Assembly (NCBI GenBank): GCA_022059125.1
Contig: JAEUWY010000004.1
Location: 558,001 to 622,000 of the forward strand
Length of the DNA: 64,000 nt
Source of the DNA: Corynespora cassiicola
Lineage: Eukaryota; Ascomycota; Dothideomycetes; Pleosporales; Corynesporascaceae
Reading direction: 5' to 3'
Positions within the stretch are counted from its first letter, which is position 1. Each line of letters begins with the position of its first letter. Under the pieces are notes generated by a model. That model was given only the letters and a program-made list of their open reading frames with translations, was not told the DNA's origin and ran no database searches. This document shows, piece by piece, positions 30,361-40,778 of this stretch. A program made the position numbers and the translations under genes.

Positions 30361-33051
30361 ATGGCCGCCATGGAGAGCGTTACGGGGCCTCGGCTTCTCC
30401 AACAGGCCGAAAAGACTCTTTTGCATCCCATCCATCCACATCTAATTTCTTACTGCCCCACCATGGACCTGATTGCCGTGGTGACAGACGAGGAGAATTT
30501 GGACGTTTACCGGATCAATGGCCAAAAGGCCTTTGGGCTAGAGAGGAAAAGCGAAGATGACACCGTTGACGAGATTTGTTGGGAGTTCAACGGGCGGGCA
30601 ATTGCAGTCGCATGGTCCGACGGTTACACGGATATTGTGAGCGCAGAGACCGGAAAAGTCATTCACAAGGATCTTTCTCCACCACAACTCAAAGACCTAG
30701 GAACCACGAGGATCAGTCGTATCGGATGGGGACTCAACTTCATCGACACTGAAGTGGTGAAGAGAAGGACCGGTGTGAACAAAAAGACCTTCAAAAAGGA
30801 AGCCAAGGGCAAGACAACAATAGATTTCCTAGGCCCGACCAGCGAAGATTGGGATCCCTCTACGGACGAAGTCTCTCTCGAAGACTTTTTAGCTCGGCAA
30901 CCAGACTTTCAGACTCTGGATGTCGCCCCAGAACTGCCGGACCAGCTGGCCCTGATGGACACTGAGTCACTGCTCCCGAAGCTTCCGCCCATTCCGCTTC
31001 CGCCGGCATTGCCCTTCATACGGATACAACAGGCCGATTCTGGAAATTTCAGCAGTCAGGCTCAGGTTGATAGCCTCCTGCACTCGAGTCATATGAAGGA
31101 TCACAATAGCGTAGACATGCTCATTCGTTGTACGGATAAGGGCAGCGTTCATCCTTCAATTTATGATTCTTTGGAGACGGTCGATATACGTCTACCTGAG
31201 TCGTGGAAGGTTGAAAGCACCCCTGTCTATCATGCAAGCCACCCTTATAGCTGCAGTCACACCATGCTCGCAGAGATCACCACTAGCGCCAAGGAAAAGA
31301 ACCTTGCGCTCATCCCTCTGACTCTTGGTTTCATTCCTTCTGCGGGCAACTATCTCCATCTGATCGCCTCGAAAACCTCACAGTTGCAGAACCTGCTCAT
31401 TTACATACAACAATGCCTTCAACGCATTCGCACGTTCTGGAAACACTCGCAAGACCTTCCCTCAAAGTTCATGCGTAACATTGAAGAGACCCTTGCAGAG
31501 AAGGGGGAGGGCGATTTGATGACAAACCTCTTCCATCTTGCCTGCACGGGACATTGCCCTCCAATGATTCGTGAATGGCTCGTTGATGAGCTCGCTGAGC
31601 AGGGCCACAAGCGTTGGGATACTACTGTCTCGAGCTCTTTGAACACATTGCTTTCCTTGTTTCACGAGAACTTGATTCCGGCACTCGATAGGTGCTCTAT
31701 TGTCATATCTCGGCTCCGGGGTCTCGCAGAGTACCACGAACAGGATTGGATATTCCGAGGACCCCTCTCAGACTTTACCTCGCTCCTCGAATTGATCAAG
31801 AACCTTCGTTTGCTGGCACATACATGCTTGCTTTATGCCTCGGACGAGAAGAGACAATTCCATACCTTTAGCAAGTGGCTGCGTTTTTGTATTGACTTTG
31901 AGGCGACTGAGCCGGGTTCACAATCGCGAATGGAAATGGAGGGCAGAGATCCCGGAGTCGACATTGCCCTACTTTTGGAGTATGTAAAGAATGGCCTCAC
32001 CAAGAGTGACCTCACCGCCTTCCTTCGTGCGGAGGCTGAACTGAATGCCACGGACGTTGAAACACCCAGCTACGAAGAAACACACAAAGCCATACAACTA
32101 TTGAAGGAGGGCGCAGGATGGAGAGAAGAGTCGCTCAGCCTCGAATTCGTGCTTAGGCATTTCGGCACTGGCGTCAAGAACCTCCTTAGTCAAGTAAGCA
32201 ATTGGCAGGCCACCAACACGTCTATGGACTGTGGCATCTCTCTCCACAGCCTCGAGGAAGCAGGGACCGATTTGCGCGCGAAGCTGGATATGCGTATGGT
32301 GCACGAGGTGAGTACACCACCTATTCCAACTGTTCCCAAGGCAAACCTACGAGGCAATCCTCCTCATCCTTCTCAACCCCCAAAAAACTTACCTGCACCT
32401 CCACCTGCCCTCCCGCCTATACTCACACCTAAACAGGCCCTAACCTCCCACCCGGACGCAATCACAACCTACATCGCCCTCGCCCCACCCTCATCCCCCC
32501 AGCACATCCACATCCACAGACTCCTCCACAACCCCACCATCACCACCCTCCCCCACGATGCCCTCGAATACAGCACAGCAACCCTCACCTTCCCACCCGG
32601 ATCCCACATCCTAGACGTCAAATTCGCAGACGACTCCACCCTCCTCCCCCTCCTCCTCCTCCTCCTCCCCCCCAAAACATACCTCATCATCGCCCTCCAG
32701 TACACCCCCACACACACACCCGGCACCAACAATCCGGACCCCATTTCGTACACCCCTTACCCCCGCTCCGCCCTCGAAGCCTCCCTGCTCCCCAACGGCG
32801 TCCCCGCGCCACATGATCCGGCGGCAAGCGTATCCATATCCCACCAAGCCATCACAGAGTCTGCCCGCCACGTCTTCGACGCAAAGTTCACGCCCCTCAG
32901 GCTCGTCGTTAACGGGCGCAAGGATAGGAGGGTGGTGCTCGTGTTGGGCGATGACAGGAAGCACTATCGGGTTTTGGATTTGGATTATTTGGAGGAGACG
33001 GGCGGGGAGGGCGAGGGGGATGTGGAGATGGAGGGAGGGGGAGGCGGGTAG
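30361..33051 (+). CDS. APC4: anaphase-promoting complex subunit 4
   Basis: Exons 30361-32307 and 32437-33051 encode 853 residues. The 129-nt intron (GTGAGT...CTAAACAG) is a multiple of three and reads through as a proline-rich insert, so it is easily missed. The start MAAMESVTGPRLL is the first ATG. The N terminus matches the Apc4 WD40-like domain: HPHLISYCPTMDLIAVVT, then INGQKAFGL and ICWEFNGRAIAVAWSDGY. The middle (about residues 260-480) is the helical Apc4 long domain, with ETLAEKGEGDL and LACTGHCPPMIREWLVDELA typical. The protein is a scaffold of the APC/C ubiquitin ligase that drives exit from mitosis, working with Apc1 and Apc5 in the platform. The acidic C-terminal end is Gly/Glu-rich. 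Identity is confident. Confidence 0.93.
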   Translation: MAAMESVTGPRLLQQAEKTLLHPIHPHLISYCPTMDLIAVVTDEENLDVYRINGQKAFGLERKSEDDTVDEICWEFNGRAIAVAWSDGYTDIVSAETGKVIHKDLSPPQLKDLGTTRISRIGWGLNFIDTEVVKRRTGVNKKTFKKEAKGKTTIDFLGPTSEDWDPSTDEVSLEDFLARQPDFQTLDVAPELPDQLALMDTESLLPKLPPIPLPPALPFIRIQQADSGNFSSQAQVDSLLHSSHMKDHNSVDMLIRCTDKGSVHPSIYDSLETVDIRLPESWKVESTPVYHASHPYSCSHTMLAEITTSAKEKNLALIPLTLGFIPSAGNYLHLIASKTSQLQNLLIYIQQCLQRIRTFWKHSQDLPSKFMRNIEETLAEKGEGDLMTNLFHLACTGHCPPMIREWLVDELAEQGHKRWDTTVSSSLNTLLSLFHENLIPALDRCSIVISRLRGLAEYHEQDWIFRGPLSDFTSLLELIKNLRLLAHTCLLYASDEKRQFHTFSKWLRFCIDFEATEPGSQSRMEMEGRDPGVDIALLLEYVKNGLTKSDLTAFLRAEAELNATDVETPSYEETHKAIQLLKEGAGWREESLSLEFVLRHFGTGVKNLLSQVSNWQATNTSMDCGISLHSLEEAGTDLRAKLDMRMVHEVSTPPIPTVPKANLRGNPPHPSQPPKNLPAPPPALPPILTPKQALTSHPDAITTYIALAPPSSPQHIHIHRLLHNPTITTLPHDALEYSTATLTFPPGSHILDVKFADDSTLLPLLLLLLPPKTYLIIALQYTPTHTPGTNNPDPISYTPYPRSALEASLLPNGVPAPHDPAASVSISHQAITESARHVFDAKFTPLRLVVNGRKDRRVVLVLGDDRKHYRVLDLDYLEETGGEGEGDVEMEGGGGG

Positions 33052-33444
33052 GTGCGGTGCGGTGCGGTGCTGCTTGGGTTAGACTACCCTGGGCATGGAG
33101 CAATAATGCCATATCAAAAGGAAACTCTGTTACAAAAACGTCATGTCTATCCAGAACGAGCCAAGTCCCTCACATGCATCACGTCATAGCCAGCCCAGCC
33201 CAGCAAACAGAGCAATCAGAACACGGAATATTTGTTGCGTAATCACATACAGAATTACAGACCAAAATGCATTTTTCGGATTCACATTCCCTAGGGTCTT
33301 ATCATGCTAGCAAGCAGGTAGAATCCTAGCTTGCCGAGAAAGTTCATAACGCCCGTCCACCCGCTTAGAGAGGTATGGTGAGAATAACCGACCGCATCAT
33401 TGTCCATGTCCCACATCGACGCCGCACCATCAGTCTCAACCAGC
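33052..33444. other. intergenic between convergent APC4 and uL2 genes
   Basis: 3' UTR space for both genes. A short GGTGC repeat follows the APC4 stop. No gene seen. Confidence 0.5.
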
Positions 33445-34532
33445 TTAATCCTTCGTCTTCTGGGTACCACGGAGCAGACCCGTCCTCCTGGCCGCGATGA
33501 GACCGGCCTTTTGACCCTGTGCGGCTTCGCGGGAGATGGTGGAGGCCTTTCCGATATGCTGGTGGTTACCACCACCGTGAGGATGGTCGACGGGGTTCAT
33601 GGCAACACCACGAGTCTTGGGCCAGCTGTTGCGCTTGGCAGCGAACTATTCCGTCTGTCAGTGAATTGTTCCTAAATCGACTTCCAATGTTTGCTCTTTC
33701 AGCTAAATCGTACCTTGTGCTTGGCTCTTGAGGCCTTAAGGAGGGGCTTGTCTGTACGGCCACCACCAGCGACGATACCGACCATACCACGGCAGGAGCT
33801 GGGGAGGACCTTCTTGGCACCGGAGGGGAGCTTGACACGGGTCTTGCCCTCATCAGGGTTGTGGCCAATGACGGTCACGTAGTTACCAGAGGTACGGCCG
33901 AGCGCACCACGGTCTCCACCCTTGTCCTCGACGTTGGTGAGGACGGTACCTTCGGGGACGGAGGCGAGGGGAAGGACGTTGCCAATGGTGAGAGCGGCGT
34001 GCTTTCCGGCGTAGATGAACTTTGCACAAAAATGTCAGTTGCCACGTTTTCCGTCATGCCACTCTGGGGTTTCTCCCACTGACCTGGCCGGTGTACATGC
34101 CCTCGTTGGCAATGAAGGTCTCGGTGTTGTGCTTGAAGCGGTAGGGCTGCGGATTTTGTGAGCGGGAGCGCGTTAGAGGAGGATCGGACAGAGGCTGCGT
34201 ACGTTGCGGAAGGTCACCTTCGCGAGGGGAGCACCTGTGAGCGATTTCGTCAGAATATATTCAAAGATATTCAAGCCGGGCGGACTGGGCACTTACCACG
34301 GCCGGAGTCGTGGACGATCTCCTTCACGACACCGCGAATGTAGCCATTGCGCTCAGCCTGTGCCAATTAGCCTTCCGTCTTGGTGGTGGCCGACTCTGGG
34401 GTCGCTGTCGGACAGTCTGGCGCAACGTACGTAGTCGAGAGTGCGGAACTGGGCAGGCGCCTTGTTCAACCGGGTGTTGGCAGTGAAGATGGAGCCGCGG
34501 CCCTTACGCTGGTTACGAATAACCCTACCCAT
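33445..34532 (-). CDS. RPL2: 60S ribosomal protein uL2 (Rpl2/L8)
   Basis: Six exons on the minus strand: 34431-34532, 34297-34357, 34203-34234, 34084-34146, 33714-34019 and 33445-33645. They give 254 residues, the standard eukaryotic length. The product starts [16 protein letters not shown] and continues [50 protein letters not shown] and [18 protein letters not shown]. It ends with [20 protein letters not shown] and [10 protein letters not shown]. The [10 protein letters not shown] block is the invariant uL2 signature; its histidine lies near the peptidyl-transferase centre of the large subunit. All introns are in the first half and short, as usual for fungal ribosomal protein genes. It shares a promoter with the divergent eS17 gene. 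Confidence 0.98.
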
Positions 34533-34780
34533 GGCGACGGTGTTGTTGTGGAAGGTCGGTCGATGGAGTTCAGAAGAGGCGCGACGAGCTTTCTCTGAAT
34601 GTGTGGGTTGCTGAAAATCGCTTAGCACCCCGCGTTGGGCTTAGCCCGCCAAGATGCCCGCACATCACGTGGTCATCTTTACCGAGCGCCGCACCGAAAT
34701 CGACCTTGTCGAACTTTTGGGGCCCGCGACAGCAACGTGAACAAGCAGCCAGTCTCGCCAGTCAACATCCAACCGCCAAA
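34533..34780. promoter_or_regulatory. bidirectional promoter for uL2 and eS17
   Basis: Only 248 bp separate the start codons of two divergently transcribed ribosomal protein genes, so both promoters and 5' leaders must fit here. A perfect CACGTG palindrome (34666-34671) lies near the centre, a candidate bHLH or Cbf1/Tbf-type site. GCTTAGC and GCTTAGCCC elements at 34619-34645 flank it. Shared control would keep subunit proteins in balance; that is inference. Confidence 0.7.
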
Positions 34781-35322
34781 ATGGGTCGCGTCCGCACGAA
34801 AACCGTCAAGAAGTCCGCCAAGGTCGTCATCGAGCGCTACTACCCCAAGCTCTCGCTCGACTTTGAGACCAACAAGCGCATCTGCGATGAGGTCGCCATC
34901 ATTGCCTCGAAGCGCCTGCGCAACAAGATTGCCGGCTACACGACCCATCTGTACGAGCCCCGCCTGAACCACCCGCCCGAGCCCGCAGTTATCTAACAGC
35001 CGAGCAGGATGAAGCGTATCCAGCGCGGTCCCGTCCGTGGTATCTCCTTCAAGCTTCAGGAAGAGGAGCGTGAGCGCAAGGACCAGTACGTCCCCGAGGT
35101 CTCCGCTCTCGACTTCAGCCAGCACAGCGAGACCGGCCAGCTCGATGTCGACCAGCAGACCAAGGACCTCCTCAAGAGCCTCGGCGTATGTCTCCCCATG
35201 ATTCCACCTCCATGACCCCACACTAAGTCTCGCAGTTCGACTCTATCCCCGTCAACGTCATTCCCGTTGCCCAGTCCCAGGTTGCTGAGCGCCCTCGTCG
35301 TTTCGGTGACCGCCGCAACTAA
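34781..35322 (+). CDS. RPS17: 40S ribosomal protein eS17
   Basis: Exons 34781-34950, 35008-35185 and 35236-35322 encode 144 residues. The protein begins [20 protein letters not shown] and continues [39 protein letters not shown] and [20 protein letters not shown]. It ends [13 protein letters not shown]. These are classic eS17 sequences of the small subunit head. The intron after GYTTHL splits the Leu codon and restores frame into MKRIQRGPV, which proves the model. It lies head-to-head with uL2. Confidence 0.98.
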
Positions 35323-35890
35323 GTGCATTGGACGGATGATGACGAATGCCGAATGAGGACGGACGAATTCATTCTCCGGGCCGGGACAATGGAGGGTTTG
35401 ACGGCTCCATTACGATCCAAAAGGAACGGTATCGGCCATTAAGAAGAGCATAGATACCAATGACTTGAATGGTCCATGATTTTGAACATTATGCCATGGT
35501 TGTATCGTGTACTTTGGTGATTCCATGTTTCGTCGAACTTGCATTGTTTGCATGCTTGTGCTGCAACAGGAATATGACTGAGATCGAAAGTCCCGCCTCT
35601 TTGGTTCTGGATTCATACCAACTTTTTAAATCATCAGCTGGATAGCAGAAGATTTATGCCTAGTAATCCATGCATCCTCGAAGCCCTCATGATTTCTTTT
35701 TTGATATCAGCACGTCGTCTTCACATCCAAAACTCTATACGGGAAAGCATTTTTCGTCCTGTTAATACACAGAGACGAGCATTGTGTAGCTTTCCGAAAA
35801 GAACAAGCCTCAAAACAGTTTGTTTGTTCAACAGAGGTGATCGGTCTTCAAATTTCTGATCGGTCCCCTGTATCACTTTTTACTGCCAGG
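35323..35890. other. intergenic, no gene seen
   Basis: 3' UTR of eS17 and upstream region of the orphan gene. Base composition shifts here from GC-rich to more AT-rich. Confidence 0.5.
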
Positions 35891-36832
35891 ATGCCAGCGG
35901 AGAACAAACTGACAGCAGCACTTGCCTCGACACAACGCATGAGCTACTGGAAGACAACCAAAGTCTTCCTCAGGTGGCTATTTTGCGAACGTGGCAGGAC
36001 ATCATCTGAAGTGGAACTATTCTATTTGAAAAACAACCACTCCAGACTTCCTCAGTTGCCCGACGATTATTTCAGCGAGCCATATTATATCGATCAACAA
36101 GATTATCTCGATCAATTACAACGGGCAAATCTGATCCGCGCTCTGCTTGGCCATCATCCCGGTGGCGCATTAGACGAATACTTCGACTTCGACTCCGATC
36201 TCTCAGAAGGTTCGTTCCCGGTCAGACATTGGAGACTCACAGCATTTTTGACGCGACCTCTGGTTTATACTTGGGACCTTGTAAACCATCTCAATCATTT
36301 CGTGCCCAAGCCCAGGCCAGCATTAATGGAAGATCCAATCGATCAGACTCTTTTCTTTGGATTTTCATGCTATTGTGAGTATGAGGTTGATCAGTTCCCG
36401 GAAGTAGAGTGGACTGAGAATGGTCTCGTGGCACCGAGACGAACATGTTCCAATAAGATCATTGAGTTTAAAATAGCGAAGCCAGAGAATTTCGACAGAG
36501 AGAAGTTCGAAGCCATTGTGCAGGAGAAGTTCTTGCCGCCTCGAATGAAAACTAACTATGGAGAGTTGGGCCTTTACGTTGAAGCAGAACTCGGTTTCTA
36601 CGAACAGGAATATGAGAGGGACACTGTGCCAGCCGTACAATCGCTCTTGAACTCGTATGTTTCAACCGTGTATCCTATTGACTATTATTGGCGTGCCTTT
36701 GGGCTATACCGGAATAAATGTTCGATGATTCTGGATATTTGCATTGAGGCACCAGCGGCAAAGGAGGTTGTTGTGACTGGCCGATTGTCCATAAGCGAGC
36801 TTCCTGGTGATATGCCCAACAGCTATGAATGA
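35891..36832 (+). CDS. orphan protein, function unknown
   Basis: A single uninterrupted exon of 313 codons beginning MPAENKLTAALASTQRMSYW. The frame is open farther upstream but only without an ATG. The predicted protein is soluble, mildly acidic, and rich in Tyr, Phe and Asp/Glu. It has no signal peptide or clear membrane span, and no motif I recognise. Recurrent aromatic-acidic clusters (DDYFSEPYYIDQQDYLDQ, LDEYFDFDSDL, CEYEVDQFPEVEW) are its most notable feature. Codon third positions are much less GC-biased than in the flanking housekeeping genes, and it adjoins an AT-rich gene-poor patch. This fits a young, lineage-restricted or transferred gene. Length and evenly protein-like composition argue it is real. 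Confidence 0.6.
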   Translation: MPAENKLTAALASTQRMSYWKTTKVFLRWLFCERGRTSSEVELFYLKNNHSRLPQLPDDYFSEPYYIDQQDYLDQLQRANLIRALLGHHPGGALDEYFDFDSDLSEGSFPVRHWRLTAFLTRPLVYTWDLVNHLNHFVPKPRPALMEDPIDQTLFFGFSCYCEYEVDQFPEVEWTENGLVAPRRTCSNKIIEFKIAKPENFDREKFEAIVQEKFLPPRMKTNYGELGLYVEAELGFYEQEYERDTVPAVQSLLNSYVSTVYPIDYYWRAFGLYRNKCSMILDICIEAPAAKEVVVTGRLSISELPGDMPNSYE

Positions 36833-38090
36833 GGTGTATATTGTTTCTTATCCATATCTGATCTCTGGACAGGAAAACAGCCAATTTCTAATGTAGCTGC
36901 TTGGATTTAAATTTAACCATTCCTCCCAGAAACCTTTCGATGTCAGAACCGATCATTCATCATATTGTTAGTATTAAGCGATGGCTAGACATTGCCCCTC
37001 AAAAACATAAGTGCTTCTAGATACTTAGCTGGCCTAGCTTAATAGTATTGTATGTGAGTTTAGTATCATAGAATTATTAAATCCAACATTAAGATGCGTT
37101 TTAGAACATCTTGACGAATCTATTAAACTATGTGATCCGCTTTCGATCAATTCTATGAATATTCATTTGGGTACAACCGATTTTACGCACTTGGATAAAA
37201 CATAAACGATGTAACAGATCGCCTAACTCTGCAGTTGCGCCTCGGGATGATCCCAATGACTACTTAGACGATATACGAGCATGTAAATGGTCTATGATTC
37301 AAGAAACGCGACCACCCAGACTCCAATATAATCCTCCTCGAATTAAACATCTAACATATTATCATAACAGCCATTTAATGCTCCATCGTCTCCAGAACCA
37401 ACCTCCCCAATTAAACAAAGTCATGCGACACCACCCATCTAAGCCAAAAAAAAAAGGCAGGTGACAAAAGCGCAACCGATTCCTCAAAAATCCTCCCACC
37501 AATTTCCGCGCCCTACGTGCTCCAAAATCCTACCACCGCCCTCCAAATCCTCCACCCACACCAAGCCGACCCACCAAGACATTCCTCCCTCGCTCTCCCC
37601 GTCGCCGCCTCCCAGGCCCACCAGCCTCGGCACCGGCTCCCTGCGTACGACCCAGCACGTCGGAAATCTCCCGTCAGCAAACTAGAGCCGCATGGCCCCG
37701 CCGACTAAGCCCTGCCCTCGAAGCGTAGTCATCCCATTTTTGCGCTGCAGCCTTGTGCATGCATGCATCGCGTCGCGTCGGGTATCATATGTCATTTTTT
37801 TTGTCGTTCGCTATGCGACGTTCGCGCGCCGTTCAGCTGAAGGGAAGGGGATTTGCGACGAGGCTGAGCGCAAGGCTGAGGGGCAGAGGTGATTATTTCC
37901 CATCTATATATATAACTAAGCTCTATATTTATCGGAGCCGCACCATACATGCGGCTCTGCATTGCGCGGCGCGATGGCTGACCGTGTAGAATGTGTAAAC
38001 CCATCTTGCATTGAAGCATTTTTCTTTCTCCCGCGCTTTGGCCTCATTTTGCTCACTCACTTAGTCACCATCTACAGCATTACGAATGTT
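36833..38090. other. AT-rich gene-poor patch
   Basis: 36.85-37.45 kb is clearly AT-richer than its surroundings, with TA-rich words and no open frames of note, like RIP-mutated or decayed repeat DNA. 37.45-37.68 kb is C-rich. A hairpin lies at 37935-37957. No gene recognised. Confidence 0.5.
37935..37957. repeat. hairpin GAGCCGCA-loop-TGCGGCTC
   Basis: Perfect 8-bp inverted repeat with a 7-nt loop (CCATACA), followed by TGC. Near-copy of the hairpin at 13380-13400. Confidence 0.7.
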
Positions 38091-40113
38091 CTATCCCCAT
38101 ACAGCATCCTTGGCGCGCTTACTCCCGTCCCTGAGTGGCGGGGTCGAAATGACATGCGTCCAGGCCTCCTTACCATCGATGAACAATCGATAGTTCAACA
38201 GACTCTGCTCACTATGCTCCGGATTCGTAATCTCGATGGCCCCAAACTTGCTGTTCCCATCGGGCAGGTACTTGAGACAGACGTCTTCTTCGTCAATCTC
38301 ACCGTACGTGCGGAAGGGGAGGTAGAACATGGACAGCGGGCTCGTGCTGAACTCATGCACGGTCGCGCTTACGGGCCACCTCGAGTCTTTCGGGGGCGGG
38401 AAGGACGTAGCGGCGAACTCGTGGCGGTCGCCAGAGAGGACGACAACGCCGACGCCGTGCTGAGAGCTGAGGTCCCAGGCGCTCTCAAGAATCTTACGGC
38501 GTTCGTGCAGATAGCCACCCCACGTGTCTTCTGTACCAAACTGCCAGTTCTTGGTAAAAGGCACACCCGTCACGATGACCTTCCAGTGAATTCCGCGCGG
38601 CGGCGGCTTGCTCAGCCATGTGAGGAGATCGTCGAGTTGGTGTTCTCCGAGCATGGATTTAGTTTCGTCATCGGGCTTGTTATTCGCAGGGCTGCGGTAT
38701 CGCCGCGTGTCGACCAGGAAAAATTGCGCGGGCCCCTGAGTGAAGGAGTAGTACGTGTGGCCCTCGCGGTGGGCCGGGGGGTTTACGGCACCGTGGTAGT
38801 GGGAAAAGGCATCGTATGCAGGCACTGCGACGCCAGTGATATTTGCACTCCAATCATTTGCAATCTCGTGATCATCGATTACGTGTATCCAGGGAAGGTT
38901 ATTACTAACCGCGGGCCAGGACGGAGACGAGTATACCTGGCGGTACTCCCGCCTGTAGTGCTCAGCTTCTACGCCCAAGCGTTGCGGCACATCAATGTAG
39001 ATGAAGTCGCCAAGGAACAGCATAAAGTAGGGACGGAGTTGAGGCAACCAATGCGCCAGGTGAGCCATGCCAGGGAATTCAAGAGGGTGCTGGAATGGTG
39101 TGTACGGAACCCGCGGCTTGATGCAGCTCGAATGCACAAAAGTGTACTTGTTGTCCCTCAAGGCTGAAATGTGTCCGGGCTTGGGGGCCGTGGTGAAGGT
39201 GCCTGTGGTGTTGCCGCTGGATGTCTCAATCACATATTCGTAGGGTGTGTCCGAGCGCAAGTGGTTCAGTATTACGGCTGCGGTAAAGTCGGTGTCGTTG
39301 GTCAGCCATTGTTCTGGTTGGCTAGAGTGTAGATTCTGCTGCATCCACGAGCGCGGAGGGTTGTCAATGGACCGGTATAGGACTCTAACGTCAAATGCAT
39401 AGGGCTCTCTGACGAGCACCCTTGCAGAGTTGTCCGACACGTATCCAACACGTCCAAACGACGCGTCTTTGCAGGCATGCATGATGGGCGCTCGATACAC
39501 GACGTCCAGCGCCATGGCAATAAGGGCCATATTGATGCCAAAAGTGATCCAGCTCCAAAAGGCTGAAGACGGGCTCGGCCTTCCCGTGAGCAGCGTCTGC
39601 AGTATCTTGGGTTCCCTTTCCTCGTACTTGATCGTCTCCTGCACGTCCAGCTCTTTCAGAGGGCCATCTTCCGCCCCATCAATCAGCGCCACGTCGTCGG
39701 AAGTTTCCGAGGTGGAGCTGCTGCCCTGCGTGACAGTCTCCTTGACGATAATGTCCAGCTCATCGGAGATGACCTTGTACTGGGCTGTGTCCTGCAAGCC
39801 AATGAAGAAGGAGGGTATGTAAACCAGGGTGAGGGCCACGGCGAGAGGTGGCACAATCTAGGAAAGCATCGTTAGATTTCTCAATTGGGCGCATGCACAT
39901 GACGGCGGACATACGGTGGTGGGTATCTGCAGGAATCGGCTCGTTAGCATGGAGACATGGCCGGGGTGGAGTAGGCGTGGGCGTAGAGAGGTAGGCGTAG
40001 GGGTCGGCAGTCAGCCGCGCCGGCAATGTACATACCCATCGGAGGAAGATCCAGATGCTAGCGCGCAGGAGCACGGAGCTAGCGACGGTCAGGATGTCGG
40101 TTGCGGATGCCAT
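38091..40113 (-). CDS. membrane-anchored PhoD-like metallophosphatase
   Basis: Exons 40036-40113, a 12-nt microexon 39915-39926, and 38091-39857 encode 618 residues. The spliced N terminus runs MASATDILTVASSVLLRASI, WIFLRW, IPTT (microexon), IVPPLAVALTLVYIPSFFIG, which gives two hydrophobic segments; a third follows at GINMALIAMALDVV. After a short beta-rich domain comes the PhoD core. Metal-binding motifs are FLGDFIYID (about residue 310), WIHVIDDHEIANDW (about 354) and LSGDRHEFAA (about 504). The family contains Ca/Fe-dependent alkaline phosphatases and phosphodiesterases. Eukaryotic membrane forms are thought to act on phosphate esters at endomembranes or the surface. Substrate unknown. 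The antisense strand carries a 401-codon shadow frame that is not a gene. Confidence 0.9.
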
Positions 40114-40643
40114 GGCGGGCTTTCATTGCACGGTCGAGAGGAGCGAGGCCAGGCCGGCAGGTGTTGATATGGGAAAGCCGCGTCCAAAATTATGACGTCG
40201 TGACGGGGCTAGCCGTCCGTGCCCTAGCGTTCCGCCCCAGCGGGACGCTGATTCAACTGCGACACCAACCCATCTCGGCTGTCTCTCGCCAATACCACCG
40301 ACGCGAACTCCTTCGGCCTCCCATGGATGACGGGACGGGGGGTAGCGACAGCTAACGTCTAGTCGACTAGACTGGCAATCTTCCCAATACGGGTCGACTC
40401 CAGAGCACATTCTACAGCCATGATTCAGTGCACTGCACGCATTCCCGAGCCCGTCTTGTGATAATTTGGGCGGAGGCTTCCTTCGATATCGATGGCGGTA
40501 TTTAAGTAGAGTTCCGTTCCTGTGAGAATAGATGGTACCATAGCTCAGTCTGCATCTACCAAGCTCGCCTTGTTCTACTGAAAAAATTCAACATCATCTC
40601 CAGTCTCAGTCTCCATTTCGAACCTCACATTCTTCTTGCAATC
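40114..40643. other. divergent promoter region
   Basis: Upstream region of the PhoD gene (-) and of the small Cys ORF (+). A TATTTAAG element at 40498-40505 and a C/T-rich leader at about 40590-40640 suggest a plus-strand promoter. Confidence 0.45.
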
Positions 40644-40778
40644 ATGGGCGTTGTGCAAAGCAGCTTTCCTCCTCCTCCCAAGTGCCCTATATGCGGGCAA
40701 CCCAAATTGGAAGGCCATTCCTGCTCCTCTGGCGGATCTCCCAACTCCAGTTCTGGCGGATCATACACTTCAGGATAA
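40644..40778 (+). CDS. small Cys-containing protein, possible zinc-knuckle microprotein
   Basis: A 44-codon ORF with good start context (AATCATGG), preceded by a TATA-like TATTTAAG 140 bp upstream and a typical C/T-rich fungal leader. The product starts MGVVQSSFPPPPKCPICGQP, contains CPICGQPKLEGHSC (CxxC plus a third Cys eight residues on) and ends in a Ser/Gly tail with a TAA stop. CPICG is typical of zinc-ribbon sites but only three Cys and one His are present. The same frame continues open after the TAA to 41066, with a hydrophobic segment (LGYIFLGLLLYTIII) and a Pro/Ser/Thr-rich tail. The gene may therefore be longer, through an intron I cannot place or a nonsense change. Function unknown. 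Confidence 0.35.
   Translation: MGVVQSSFPPPPKCPICGQPKLEGHSCSSGGSPNSSSGGSYTSG

Noticed and set aside
37962..39167. 401-codon plus-strand frame
   Set aside because: It lies antisense to the PhoD-like exon, has no motif, and is explained by the strong codon bias of the real gene.
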